A stretch of DNA of 64,000 nucleotides from NCBI GenBank assembly GCA_016714605.1, contig JADKDL010000001.1:62001-126000 (forward strand), in the 5' to 3' direction. Each line of letters opens with the position of its first letter. Positions within the stretch are counted from its first letter, which is position 1. Both the position numbers and the translations under genes were made by a program. Source of the stretch: Bacteroidales bacterium. GTDB lineage: Bacteria > Bacteroidota > Bacteroidia > Bacteroidales > UBA1715. Positions 9,901-17,345 of this stretch are shown one piece after another. A model generated the notes under the pieces. It was not told the origin of the DNA, did not search any database, and saw only the letters and a list, made by a program, of their open reading frames with translations.

Positions 9901-12313
9901 TGAAGGAGAAGGTTGGATGCCTGTTGGTTTAAAAATGGACGGAGAAGTCTTTAATGGAAATTATAATGGTTCAGGCAAGACTATTTCTCATATTAAAATT
10001 AATTGTCTTGACAAAACATTGTATAGAATAGTGCAAGATACTATAGGGATGTCAGATTCTTTAATGTCTATTTCATTTTGGAGTAAAACAGGATTGAATT
10101 CTATAATAAGTGACATGGTAATTGATAATATTGTTGTTAGTTCTCAATATGATAATTACTCTATATATAAGCCAAGTACTCTATTTGTAGGTGTTTGTCA
10201 AGGAGAAATAAATAAATGTATCGTGTCGGGAATTAATTCTGGTTACTATATGAGCGGTTTTGTTTACGAAAATAGGGGAATAATAAAGGAATGTAGTGTT
10301 TCTGGTACATTAAATTCAAAAGACAGTCGCGATGATGCTTCTTTTTGTAATTACAACAAAGGGACAATATCTTCATGTAAAACAAATATTACGTTTATTG
10401 GTAATTTCTATGATTTTTGTGAAAGGAATACTGGCACAATTACTAATTGCTATTCCATAAATAATGCGAATAATTTATATAGTTTTGTTAATTATGGTAG
10501 TGGAACAATAAAAAACTGTTATAGTTTAAAAACTGGTTCTTTTTCTGGTGGAGTAACTGCAACAAACTTCTGGGATACCGAAGTTTCTGGGAAAACCAGT
10601 GGAACTGGTGCAACAGGCAAAACCACTGCTGAAATGAAAACTGCGAGTACCTTCCTCAATGCCGGTTGGGATTTCTTAGGTGAAACCGCAAATGGAACAG
10701 ATGATATATGGGTAATTCACCCTGCCTACAATAATGGCTACCCTTTCTTGGTTTGGGAAGCTCCAAACCTCACCTACCTGGGAGGAACAGTTTACTATGA
10801 CCGTGACAAGTCAAACTCTCAGAATAATGGAGATTACCCTATTGTAGGAATGAAAGTTGAACTTCTGCCTGAGGGAACAATTACAGAAACGATTCACGAC
10901 GGTAGCTTTGCTTTCTTTGCAGAGCCTGGCGAACATACATACAGGGTTCTCCCTGCTGCTCCATACTACCAAGGAGGCGATGTTCTTGAACGTACCGTTA
11001 CCGTTAAACTGCTCGAAGATATGGTGGTTCCGTCTATTGGTGTCTATGGAAACGATATTTTCGATTTCAGCCTTACTTCGGCTACTGTTTGGAGCCGTTG
11101 TGGAAGAACTACGCCAACGTGGGTTGTGGTGCAAAACAGAGGGAACCTTCCTGCAAGTGTCGATTTGGAATTCAAACCGGATAGTCATGTTTCGTTTGTG
11201 AGTTCATCACCTGCTGTTACAAGTACTGGCACTGGCGGTGAAAAGGTATATCGCCTGGAGAATATGTTGCCTTCGGAACAGCGTAGTGTTGAGATACAAC
11301 TTCAACTCCCTGTTGCCTTCATGGATACAGTGAAACATGTCTCAACGCTTAAGTATAATAGCTCGGTAATAGAGACCAACACCTTGAAGAATCTAATCCG
11401 TTGCAGCTACGACCCTAACGATATTTCTGTTTTCCCTGCCGGACTTACCGAGAATGGTTATGTGGGTATGGAACAAGAACTTACGTACCTCATTCGTTTC
11501 CAAAACACGGGCAACGACACCGCTTTTATTGTTGACGTTCGCACCACATTAGATGAAAATCTTGATCCTTTGAGTTTCAAACTCCTTGCTGCCAGTCACG
11601 AAATGCGTTATTTCCTTGAGAAAGATGGAGCAGTTCGTTTCTACTTCGACAACATAAACCTACTCGATAGCACCAGCAACGAACCCGAAAGCCACGGTTT
11701 TGTATTGTATAGCATCAAACCAAAGGCAACTATTACGTCGGGAGCAATTGCCAACGCACAAGCAAACATTTATTTCGATTATAATCCCGCAATTGTTACC
11801 AATACCACAACCACAACTTTTATTGAGGATAGCGACATCATTGCACAGTCAATACAGTTGGAGCAAGGCTGGAATCTAATATCATTTTATGTGAATCCGT
11901 TAGACAGTACCGTTTCTGGTGTTTTCAGTGACAATTTAGATAATGTTGAAGAGATAAAGTCAGATGATGCATTTTACCGTCAAAATCAGCAGCTATGGCT
12001 CAACAGTCTTAAAAAAATAAATGGTGGCGAGGCATTCTTGATAAAACTAAAACAGCCAATGAGTTTATCTGTAGAAGGAACACCTGTCTTTACACCAAAG
12101 ACGTTCAGTTTCAAAAAAGGCTGGAACATGATTGGTTGCCCAATTCAAACAAGCAGGAACTTCACCGACCAACTACAAGGAACATCAACAACGGTGGTAA
12201 AAGACTTCGAGGGTTTTTGGAAACCGAATGACCCAACCAGCTCAATAATAAAGTTTGAACCAGGCAAAGGCTATTATATTTATTTTGATGAAGATACAGA
12301 TTTGGAGTGGTAG
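4778..12313 (+). CDS. Giant GLUG-repeat surface protein, main part
   Basis: Continues the protein begun at 4020. Modules start near nucleotides 4967, 6161, 7342, 8535 and 9726, each with PQGxGT..PYLISNW-ELYW, a SAM/GLUG-like beta-helix stretch (SNCFSSGxVxGxxxxGGFVG), then NNYWD...GKTTxEMK. From the second module on a fibronectin-III-like linker follows. After the repeats come a prealbumin-like segment (GGTVYYDRDKSN, ~10780), a DUF11-like domain ending in ANAQANIYFDYNPAIVTNT (11400-11820), and a tail with two GWN(L/M)I motifs (11850-12313) instead of the usual type IX sorting signal. Likely exported adhesin or matrix protein. The 3' end uses more G+C-rich codons than the repeats. Confidence 0.85.
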   Translation: MTNNYWDITSSLQTSSYGSYATGKTTSQMKLVSTFIDWDFIIFWDIKADINDGYLSFLNPRFSPQGHGVSTSPYLISNWKELYWVSMNPSSWNLYFKQTADIDFLQATPEISTWNSGAGWRPIGNSTNNFSGNYDGDGYIINGIYCKYSVSNIGVFGISAASGIITNLGVTNVDITGYSVVGALIGRNAGVISNCFSSGTVKATDSFGGFVGYVLSAGKISNCFSRANVIRTSGSGTYTGGFVGNVNQGKIDGCYSTGSIEYLNSTSPTNKGFVGYVTTGGNFSMKNNYWDKISSRQTSSYSTYAVGRTSNEMKVQATFINWDFNTVWMLHLGVNDGYPAFISTKSYNNEGLKLGNVSIDDFIMSSNSIMIFGQLLSIGSQTTDAKCGFLLHTSSTMSVENGFFTEKLDLGNFSSPSAISGKLYNLKNNSNYYICAFVVNEKGISYSIPKEITTLIVESVIPQGDGTDTVPFLISNWQELYCISQNPVIWNKCYKQIADIDFSIASPDITTWDNGTGWNPIGSYTTKFSGSYDGGGYVINGIYCNASTNLGLFGYSSSTSIIKNVGVTNVFILGTYNVGSLIGNNCGTISSSFSSGLVYGNSEVGGLVGLLDYSGDINNCYSRVNVTRLTGTSTIFGGFVGYAKYGKITNCYSTGKVEYEGIIPPTDRGFHGIIYSTSISNCYWDITSSKLSTTIVYNAKGKTTNEMKIQSTYVDWDFTDIWTINPLYNGGYPCFKKNIQNSLILNRPEISNVNVFNILNNSVSVSGLIESTGTNSLFSYGVLINTKQNISLEAGEHIINHNLGQSSTIGEFSTNIDGLSNNTVYYVCTYATNENGTFYSSPNRFKTKEQDSQVPQGSGTIEAPYLISNWKELYWVSQTTPVWGMNFLQTADIDFSQADPTISTWDAGAGWTPIGNNTISFSGTYNGNGYLINGVYCNRNTTSFQGLFGFTSSTSVISNLGLTNYEINGSNYVGSLVGYNAGAISNCYTSGIVKGTAYLGGFIGFQESTGGVSNCFSRSNISRISGTSTYIGGFVGYVNSGKVDFCYSTGKVEYLGVTSPTNKGFVGSLTTGGTFSMTNNYWDNTASGQSSTGGDYATAKITDEMKTQFTFINWDFSTVWLLHLGVNDGYPTFLGSKNNNEGLELGNISIESYLFSNSSIKISGLLLSVGSHATSATSGFLVHTSPVMSIEDGTYTAKLDLGSFYSPSSIFGEINNLANNTTYYLRAYVINNIGICYTEPKQFKTHEQESFIPQGSGTEASPYLISNWQELYWISQNTSSWNKHFKQTADIDLHLTTPAVSTWNSGGGWTPIGNYSVPFSGSYDGGGYVINELYCNRSSADNQGLFGRTSSTSVIKNVGVTNVNIIGNYYVGSLIGYNGGAISNCFSSGLVNGCYSTGGFVGQVNSTGVVLNCFSRTKVISSFAYSNDLGGFVGNVSQGKVDNCYSTGKVEDARTTSLTSKGFVSYAYSGGNFSMTNNYWDITSSGQTTSYGTNATGKTTADMKLQATYPNWDFINIWTINSLNNEGYPCFKQSIQNSSFIKRPEIDVVAYSNITSSSMDISGIIRSNSANSLFSYGVVVNTEPTVSLESGKNILSINLGQRSTVGEFSTSLADLEKNTAYYVCVYATNEYGAYYSEVKKIHTYPIDPQTPSGSGNSESDPYLISKLSELFWFNIMVNENGNDFTGKYFKQVNDINASGLNQWKWNNVEGEGWMPVGLKMDGEVFNGNYNGSGKTISHIKINCLDKTLYRIVQDTIGMSDSLMSISFWSKTGLNSIISDMVIDNIVVSSQYDNYSIYKPSTLFVGVCQGEINKCIVSGINSGYYMSGFVYENRGIIKECSVSGTLNSKDSRDDASFCNYNKGTISSCKTNITFIGNFYDFCERNTGTITNCYSINNANNLYSFVNYGSGTIKNCYSLKTGSFSGGVTATNFWDTEVSGKTSGTGATGKTTAEMKTASTFLNAGWDFLGETANGTDDIWVIHPAYNNGYPFLVWEAPNLTYLGGTVYYDRDKSNSQNNGDYPIVGMKVELLPEGTITETIHDGSFAFFAEPGEHTYRVLPAAPYYQGGDVLERTVTVKLLEDMVVPSIGVYGNDIFDFSLTSATVWSRCGRTTPTWVVVQNRGNLPASVDLEFKPDSHVSFVSSSPAVTSTGTGGEKVYRLENMLPSEQRSVEIQLQLPVAFMDTVKHVSTLKYNSSVIETNTLKNLIRCSYDPNDISVFPAGLTENGYVGMEQELTYLIRFQNTGNDTAFIVDVRTTLDENLDPLSFKLLAASHEMRYFLEKDGAVRFYFDNINLLDSTSNEPESHGFVLYSIKPKATITSGAIANAQANIYFDYNPAIVTNTTTTTFIEDSDIIAQSIQLEQGWNLISFYVNPLDSTVSGVFSDNLDNVEEIKSDDAFYRQNQQLWLNSLKKINGGEAFLIKLKQPMSLSVEGTPVFTPKTFSFKKGWNMIGCPIQTSRNFTDQLQGTSTTVVKDFEGFWKPNDPTSSIIKFEPGKGYYIYFDEDTDLEW

Positions 12314-12325
12314 GTTATTTTGAAA

Positions 12326-12526
12326 ATGTGGAAATTTGAAGATTTTCCTATTGAAGCAATGAAAATTCGTATGGAGGAAATGCAATTAAAATAAGTTGGC
12401 TTAGTTGAAGAAATTGGCGGAAAAAATTGGGTTTCTGAGGTTCTTAACAGAAAGCGTAAATTAACTGTAAGATTGAATTTATCTCCCGGGCTATTAATTC
12501 ATGATTATCAATTGACCAGACGTTAA
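12326..12526 (+). pseudogene. Remnant of a HigA-like antitoxin (XRE family)
   Basis: Reading from the ATG at 12326, the frame gives FPIEAMKIRMEEMQLK, an in-frame TAA at 12392-12394, then VGLVEEIGGKNWVSEVLNRKRKLT. This is the helix-turn-helix of HigA-type antitoxins, whose usual form is IKxRMExxGLxQxDLxxxIGxxxxVSEVLNxKRxLT. The TAA stands where a CAA (Q) is expected. After KLT about ten codons are missing before LLIHDYQLTRR. No toxin partner is visible. Dead antitoxin gene. Confidence 0.65.
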
Positions 12527-12748
12527 AAAACTCGAATAACTAACACTGCATCATTTATTAAATTCCGATAGGAACATAGCATTTTTTCAAAAGCTATTTC
12601 TATACATGAACAATTCATAATCAGCAAAATAACTTTTTCACTGAACTCATGAATTAAATTCTAAAATTAGAGAACAGGAAAGAATATTTTATGAAACATT
12701 AGTAAATATTAGAAATGAAGCACATCAAACAGAATGTGCTTCATTTTA
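12527..12748. other. Intergenic space between the HigA remnant and abiEii
   Basis: A+T-rich, about 220 bases. The stretch AAGCACATCAAACAGAATGTGCTT (12718-12741) forms an AAGCACAT/ATGTGCTT hairpin followed by CATTTTATT, a possible terminator serving one or both sides. Nothing else recognised. Confidence 0.4.
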
Positions 12749-13594
12749 TTAATTTTCTTTAAATTGGATTAAATTAACAAGTTGAAGGAAATAATCGGGA
12801 CTCCAAATTGACAGCTCATTGATGTTTTTCACAAATGGGCGAACATCGGCAATGACCTGTTTAATGTCCGTTTTTCTGATTTTTTCTTTGAGCAGTTCTA
12901 TAAATATTTCTTTTGTAAATTCGGTTGTACCCGAAAATCCTTTTTGCATCGACCTTGTTTTTAGACGCTCAAAGTCGAGTAAGTGATTGTGTCTCACGTA
13001 CCATTCTAAATCGTACCAATCTCGTCCCTTTACTTTACCTTTCCATTCTCGAAACAAAATGGCATGCATTTTTCCAGCGAACAAACTTGGAATATCAAAA
13101 CATCGCACCATAAAAGAAAATGGCAAAAGCAAAAGTTTGTATTCAGTATTAAAATTCGGAGGTGGATCTTTATCAACTTCAATCTTGATTTTAACTGTTT
13201 TTTCTGTTTTAAATTGAATATTATACACTTCTGTATTGTCTTTATGAAAAGCAGAATCGACACTTGAATAAACTTTTTTTTCTTTTTTAACAAGTTCAAC
13301 CTGTCTGCCGTACGCCATAAATTCTGTTTCAATTGCAGAAAAATATGTGTTCAAAGAAAAAGTATCGTTTTTTTGAAAAAGAGAGAAATCTAGATCTTCC
13401 GAAAAACGAGGTAGTTTATGAAAAATACGTAAACATGTTCCACCATAAAATGCAGCATTTTCAAAAAAGCCTGATCGGTAAAGCGCTGCCAAAGTAATCT
13501 CTTGCATTACTTCATGCAATGCATTTAGTTCGTCTGCCTTTGTACGAATTTCATATTTCGACAGCATCTGTTCAAATATGTTGTTCATGTTCAA
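12749..13594 (-). CDS. AbiEii-type nucleotidyltransferase toxin
   Basis: A 281-residue toxin of the type IV AbiE system, a DNA-polymerase-beta-like nucleotidyltransferase. The nucleotide-binding motif is GGTCLR (residues 51-56), followed by RFSEDLDFSL (63-72) carrying the catalytic aspartates. KIEVD and the later GRDWYDLEWYV segment are the other conserved blocks. It overlaps the upstream antitoxin gene by 23 bases, the normal AbiEi-AbiEii layout. AbiE acts by abortive infection or growth arrest. All key residues are present, so it looks functional. Confidence 0.9.
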   Translation of the reverse strand: MNMNNIFEQMLSKYEIRTKADELNALHEVMQEITLAALYRSGFFENAAFYGGTCLRIFHKLPRFSEDLDFSLFQKNDTFSLNTYFSAIETEFMAYGRQVELVKKEKKVYSSVDSAFHKDNTEVYNIQFKTEKTVKIKIEVDKDPPPNFNTEYKLLLLPFSFMVRCFDIPSLFAGKMHAILFREWKGKVKGRDWYDLEWYVRHNHLLDFERLKTRSMQKGFSGTTEFTKEIFIELLKEKIRKTDIKQVIADVRPFVKNINELSIWSPDYFLQLVNLIQFKEN

Positions 13595-14210
13595 TATATT
13601 TTTTTAAATAGAACAAATCATTTTTTTTATATCCTGTATTTATACATTCTTCTATTATAGAGGTATTTAATGTTAATATAGTATCTTCGTCAATACGCAG
13701 ACTTTCAGTAAGGTATTCTCTCACCGATTTTACTGACTGCAAACGAAGTCCCGAAGTAGCAATTATCAAGTCGCATATTGCTTTTTCGGGTGTAGCAATA
13801 ATAAAAGCATATTTGTTGTCTATAGTTTCTATGCGGATACCAACAGGATAATATTCTACAGGAACCGTTGTATATTCAAATTCACCTAATTCGTTACGGA
13901 AGTTTTTGCTTCTTTTTAGAGTTGCTGAACGAACTTGAAATACTCGTTCGGGAATAAATCCGTAATAAGACAATGCACTTTCATAAGAAATATAAGATGG
14001 TCCTAGTATGTGGTTTGCAATTAGTTCCATAGACAAGAGAGCCCCTGTTTGTTCAGGTGCAACTACATAGATTCCTTTTCTAAGTCTGATGAGTGAACCT
14101 GATTTTTGAAGACGGCTTATTTTGTCTTTCGGAGAGTTGTATTCTCCAAAGCTCTCTCGTAGTACATTATGAGTTATTGGGTTTATATTGTATTCTTGAA
14201 TGTTAATCAT
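13572..14210 (-). CDS. AbiEi-type antitoxin / transcriptional repressor
   Basis: A 212-residue partner of the AbiEii toxin. The N-terminal ~60 residues form a winged helix (ISRLQKSGSLIRLRKGIYVV), followed by the antitoxin domain with the typical YISYESALSYYGFIPE and TPEKAICDLI segments. AbiEi proteins neutralise the toxin and repress their own promoter by binding inverted repeats. The matching repeats at 14258-14318 lie 48 bases upstream of the start. Family is clear; operator binding is inferred. Confidence 0.88.
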   Translation of the reverse strand: MINIQEYNINPITHNVLRESFGEYNSPKDKISRLQKSGSLIRLRKGIYVVAPEQTGALLSMELIANHILGPSYISYESALSYYGFIPERVFQVRSATLKRSKNFRNELGEFEYTTVPVEYYPVGIRIETIDNKYAFIIATPEKAICDLIIATSGLRLQSVKSVREYLTESLRIDEDTILTLNTSIIEECINTGYKKNDLFYLKKYIEHEQHI

Positions 14211-14257
14211 AAAATTATTCTAAAAAAATATTGCATTAATTATTCTTAATCCACAAA

Positions 14258-14318
14258 TATAGCAAATATTGCATACATAATCAACATAATTGCGATTATC
14301 TATGCAAAATATGCTATA
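14258..14318 (-). promoter_or_regulatory. Inverted-repeat candidate operator of the abiE operon
   Basis: TATAGCAAATATTGCATA (14258-14275) and TATGCAAAATATGCTATA (14301-14318) are 18-base arms of an inverted repeat with two mismatches, 25 bases apart. Each arm contains a smaller ATTGCAT/ATGCAAA-type element, and a further ATATTGCAT lies at 14228-14236. Position just upstream of abiEi and the known autoregulation of AbiE systems support an operator. Confidence 0.55.
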
Positions 14319-14625
14319 TATTATTCATTTTTAACTTTTTTATCTTAATCCAAGAATTTCGCAGTTCTTTTTCAATCTCTGTTTTTAACTTTATTCAGCT
14401 ACAATTTTTATTTACAACCTTAAATCTGCAAGTCGGGGTTTGACTTATTTGGAATTCAGAGTTATAAATTGTAAATCAAGATTACGTTTTAGAGAGTTAT
14501 TGTAAAATATTATCGTCTTTCACATCTAGTTGTGTAAGAAATATATATAATAAGTTGACTGAACTTGTTAATTAAATAGCTTAAGATTTAAAAGGTTTCA
14601 AATAAAAAATATTAGATAGTATTCA
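14319..14625. other. Intergenic region between divergent abiE and the flavodiiron gene
   Basis: A+T-rich spacer. I see no gene, no strong terminator and no clear TAnnTTTG box here. It must hold the flavodiiron promoter. Confidence 0.3.
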
Positions 14626-15822
14626 ATGATAAAAAATATTCCAACCATTGCCCACCAAACATACTACGTAGGTGTAAACGATAGAGAAAAGCATCTGTTT
14701 GAAAATTTATGGCCATTGGAAAGCGGAATAGCTTACAATTCATATCTTATTAATGATAAAAAAACCGCCCTCATAGATACTGTAGATAGCAATGCTATTG
14801 ATGAGTTTCTTCAGAAAATACAGATGATACTTAATGGCAGACCGCTTGATTATCTTATAATTAATCATATGGAGCCTGATCATTGCAGTGGCATTACTCA
14901 TATTAAACGTTTGTATCCTAATGTTGAAATTGTGGGTAACAAAAAGACTTTTGAGTTTTTGAATGCCTTTTATGGTGTGACTGATAATTTGTATGAAGTA
15001 AAAGAAGGCGATGAGTTGCAATTGGGAGACAGAAGCTTGAAATTTATCTTTGCCCCAATGGTGCATTGGCCCGAGGTTATGATGGCTTACGATACCAAAG
15101 AACATACCTTGTTTTCTGCCGATGCATTTGGTTGTTTTGGTACTTTAGATGGTGGCATTACCGATGAACAATTGAATATGGATTACTATTGGGAAGACTT
15201 CATCAGATATTATTCAAATGTTGTGGGTAAATTTGGAGGTCCGGTTCAGAAAGTGCTGTGCAAATGTGCCTTATTGTCTATAAAAACCATTGCTGCAACA
15301 CATGGTCCCATTTGGAAAAGTGCCGAAAATATTAAAAAAATTCTAGGTCTGTACGACAAGTGGAGCAAATATGAAACCGAGCCGGGAGTAGTTATTTGTT
15401 TTGGTTCCATGTATGGCAGAACTGAGGCTATGGCCGAGGCAATAGCTCGTTCACTTTCAGAAAATGGGGTGAAAAACATTCGTATTTTTGATGTTTCTAA
15501 AACTCACGCATCGTACATTATAAAAGAGATATTTAAGTATAAAGGGCTTATTGTAGGGAGTTCAACTTATAATTCGGGTTTGCATCCAAATGTAGAATCA
15601 TTGATGTTGAAACTCAAAAATATGAATATAAAAAACCATTACTTTGGAGTATTCGGCTCTTTTTCGTGGAGCGGAGAAGCCACAAAAAACCTGTATGACA
15701 TCTGCCAACAAATGAATTGGGATATTGTAGCCCCGGCAATAAAACAAAAAGGAGCAATCGATGATTTGATACACGATGAGTGTGTAAGTTTAGCTGAAAT
15801 TATGGCTAAAAAGGTTTTGTAG
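14626..15822 (+). CDS. FprA-type flavodiiron protein
   Basis: A 398-residue A-type flavoprotein that reduces O2 to water or NO to N2O in the cytoplasm and protects anaerobes. The N-terminal metallo-beta-lactamase-like domain carries the diiron ligands H81-x-E83-x-D85-H86 (NHMEPDH), H147, D166 (SADAFG) and H226 (ATHGP), all present. The C-terminal flavodoxin domain (from ~250) has the FMN loop GSMYGRTEAMAEAIA. No rubredoxin domain is attached, so the electron donor must come from elsewhere. Stands alone. Confidence 0.93.
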   Translation: MIKNIPTIAHQTYYVGVNDREKHLFENLWPLESGIAYNSYLINDKKTALIDTVDSNAIDEFLQKIQMILNGRPLDYLIINHMEPDHCSGITHIKRLYPNVEIVGNKKTFEFLNAFYGVTDNLYEVKEGDELQLGDRSLKFIFAPMVHWPEVMMAYDTKEHTLFSADAFGCFGTLDGGITDEQLNMDYYWEDFIRYYSNVVGKFGGPVQKVLCKCALLSIKTIAATHGPIWKSAENIKKILGLYDKWSKYETEPGVVICFGSMYGRTEAMAEAIARSLSENGVKNIRIFDVSKTHASYIIKEIFKYKGLIVGSSTYNSGLHPNVESLMLKLKNMNIKNHYFGVFGSFSWSGEATKNLYDICQQMNWDIVAPAIKQKGAIDDLIHDECVSLAEIMAKKVL

Positions 15823-15844
15823 GTTAGTTTATACACCGCTTATG

Positions 15845-15960
15845 GCGCGAGTTTATAGCTCGTACCTTTTAAAAAAATCCATTTAATTTACATAGTAAAG
15901 TCAGATTTAAAAAGTTCTATAATCTTGTATTGTCTTTATTCGTTAAGCTCAGAGCATTTA
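15845..15960 (+). repeat. Dispersed repeat R2, copy 1
   Basis: Begins with the near-palindrome GCGCGAGTTTATAGCTCGTA, contains the TTACATAGTAAAGT block and ends TTCGTTAAGCTCAGAGC. Related copies lie at 28071-28170 and 37117-37248 with the same order of blocks. Non-coding. Confidence 0.6.
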
Positions 15961-16511
15961 GTGAATTATACCTCGACGGGTTCAGTATCCGCAACACGAG
16001 ATGATTGACAGATAGAGCCAAATATCCTGATGTTTTCCTATATATTTATTTTGGATTTATTTTTATTTAGTGTGATAGACATGAAAATGTAGTCAATGTT
16101 TTTATACATCTATGAAAGTTTCAAATGAGAAAATATAATGTATTCTACAAATTTTTATTAGCTTGCTGATAGTTGAACCATCATATTATTTTTGAAGTTC
16201 TATTTTTTTCATCACAACCTCAAACCTCACAACTCAGAACGTCAAATATAGCCAGTTCCACTATAGTAAATTCAAATTTTTCTCATAACGTTATTGTTTT
16301 AATTTTAATATATCAATAACTTAGAAGTATTTGTGTTTGAAGTAAATTTATGTATTTTTGTCAGGAGCTATCCCCGAGGGATTTAGTTCAACACGCTGTA
16401 ATAAAAAACTGCGGAGTCCGTAGTTTTTCGTAACCACGTAGTCCGCATGAAGTTTGGTTTCGGTGGATAGATTACTTCTCCGCAATAGACAGTATTTTTA
16501 TACAGCCAACG
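15961..16511. other. Non-coding region with one hairpin
   Basis: No gene found. AAAAACTGCGG (16404-16414) pairs with CCGTAGTTTTT (16418-16428), one mismatch and a three-base loop, ending in a T run: a terminator-like hairpin without an obvious gene to end. GCCAACGTTGGGCGTAA at its right end begins the cassette-like element of the next gene. Confidence 0.4.
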
Positions 16512-16541
16512 TTGGGCGTAAACAAAAATGACTACCTGACA

Positions 16542-17072
16542 ATGAGATATTTAAAAAAAAATAAGAGGTCTAAAGTAAAAAATATTTGGACTATAATATG
16601 GATATTAGATATTATAGCTGGATTTTATTTGTTTGTTTTTGAGTCTTATAGATATCAATCAAATAATGTTGGATATGGATTAGTAATGCTTGCAATTGGA
16701 TTTACAGCTATTCAATATATGTGGTTTGAGTTATTGCCATATTCAAAATGGAATAGAGCTGCGAATGTTTTGCCTATGTTTATTGTATTTATTCCATTGA
16801 TTTTCGGTATGATTAGATTGCAAAAGAATTTTCTAAATAAACAGATTAAAGAATATGGGATAATTACTTATGGACAAGTGATTGACTTTGAAACATCCGA
16901 ATCTAAAGGTCATGTGTCACATTATGCGACGATTAAATATAGATTTGAAGATAAAGACATAATTCAAAGGGTAAAAAATGATGATAATTTCTATCAAAAA
17001 TATGATAGCTTAAAAATCAAATGTTCTAGTAAAAAACCTGAAATTTTTGCTATTATTCGATTTAAAAGATAA
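16542..17072 (+). CDS. Small membrane protein of unknown function (cassette-like)
   Basis: About 176 residues from the ATG at 16542; a TTG ten codons earlier is less likely because it lies in the GTTGGGC flank. Three hydrophobic segments (IIWILDIIAGFYLFVF, GLVMLAIGFTAIQYMWF, VLPMFIVFIPLIFGMI) are followed by a soluble tail (GIITYGQVIDFE..ATIKYRF) like that of DUF3592-type proteins. The layout resembles the Rhs-linked immunity proteins further right, so an immunity role is possible but unproven. GTTGGGCGTA before it and TACGCCCC after it form an inverted pair around the gene. Confidence 0.6.
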   Translation: MRYLKKNKRSKVKNIWTIIWILDIIAGFYLFVFESYRYQSNNVGYGLVMLAIGFTAIQYMWFELLPYSKWNRAANVLPMFIVFIPLIFGMIRLQKNFLNKQIKEYGIITYGQVIDFETSESKGHVSHYATIKYRFEDKDIIQRVKNDDNFYQKYDSLKIKCSSKKPEIFAIIRFKR

Positions 17073-17089
17073 AAATTGTCTACGCCCCA

Positions 17090-17200
17090 GCTCGTTTAAT
17101 TTTAGCTTTCCTAAACACTTCGTGGTTGCAACCCAAACGCTATTCTATTAGAGATAAAGTAAGACTTGTAGCCCAGCAATAAAACCAAAATTTTAATCCT
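17090..17200 (+). repeat. Dispersed repeat R1, partial copy
   Basis: CCCAGCTCGT followed by CACTTCGTGGTTGCAACC-AAACGCT and ACTTGTAGCCCAGCAATAAAA. The same blocks recur at 20569-20812, 27241-27430 and 29077-29309. Confidence 0.5.
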
Positions 17201-17345
17201 CAAATATAATTAATTAAAGTAAAATGCAATTTGCTAGAAATAAGAGAGAGGCACAGATTTTTTCGAAATTAACCATAATTGTAAGAACAAAAATCTGGTT
17301 AAGATTATATATATCCTCAATCAGCCATCACTTTAACGGAACATT

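Noticed and set aside
10811..11201. Additional frames on both strands within the 3' part of the GLUG gene
   Set aside because: They arise from the richer G+C codons of this part; no domain, start signal or conservation pattern, while the main frame has clear domains.
16404..16428. Terminator for the gene at 14626
   Set aside because: The hairpin lies almost 600 bases beyond that gene; it is kept only as an unassigned hairpin.
16512..16541. TTG start ten codons upstream for the 16542 gene
   Set aside because: The codons lie within the GTTGGGC flank of the cassette-like unit and add no hydrophobic or conserved segment; ATG at 16542 fits better.
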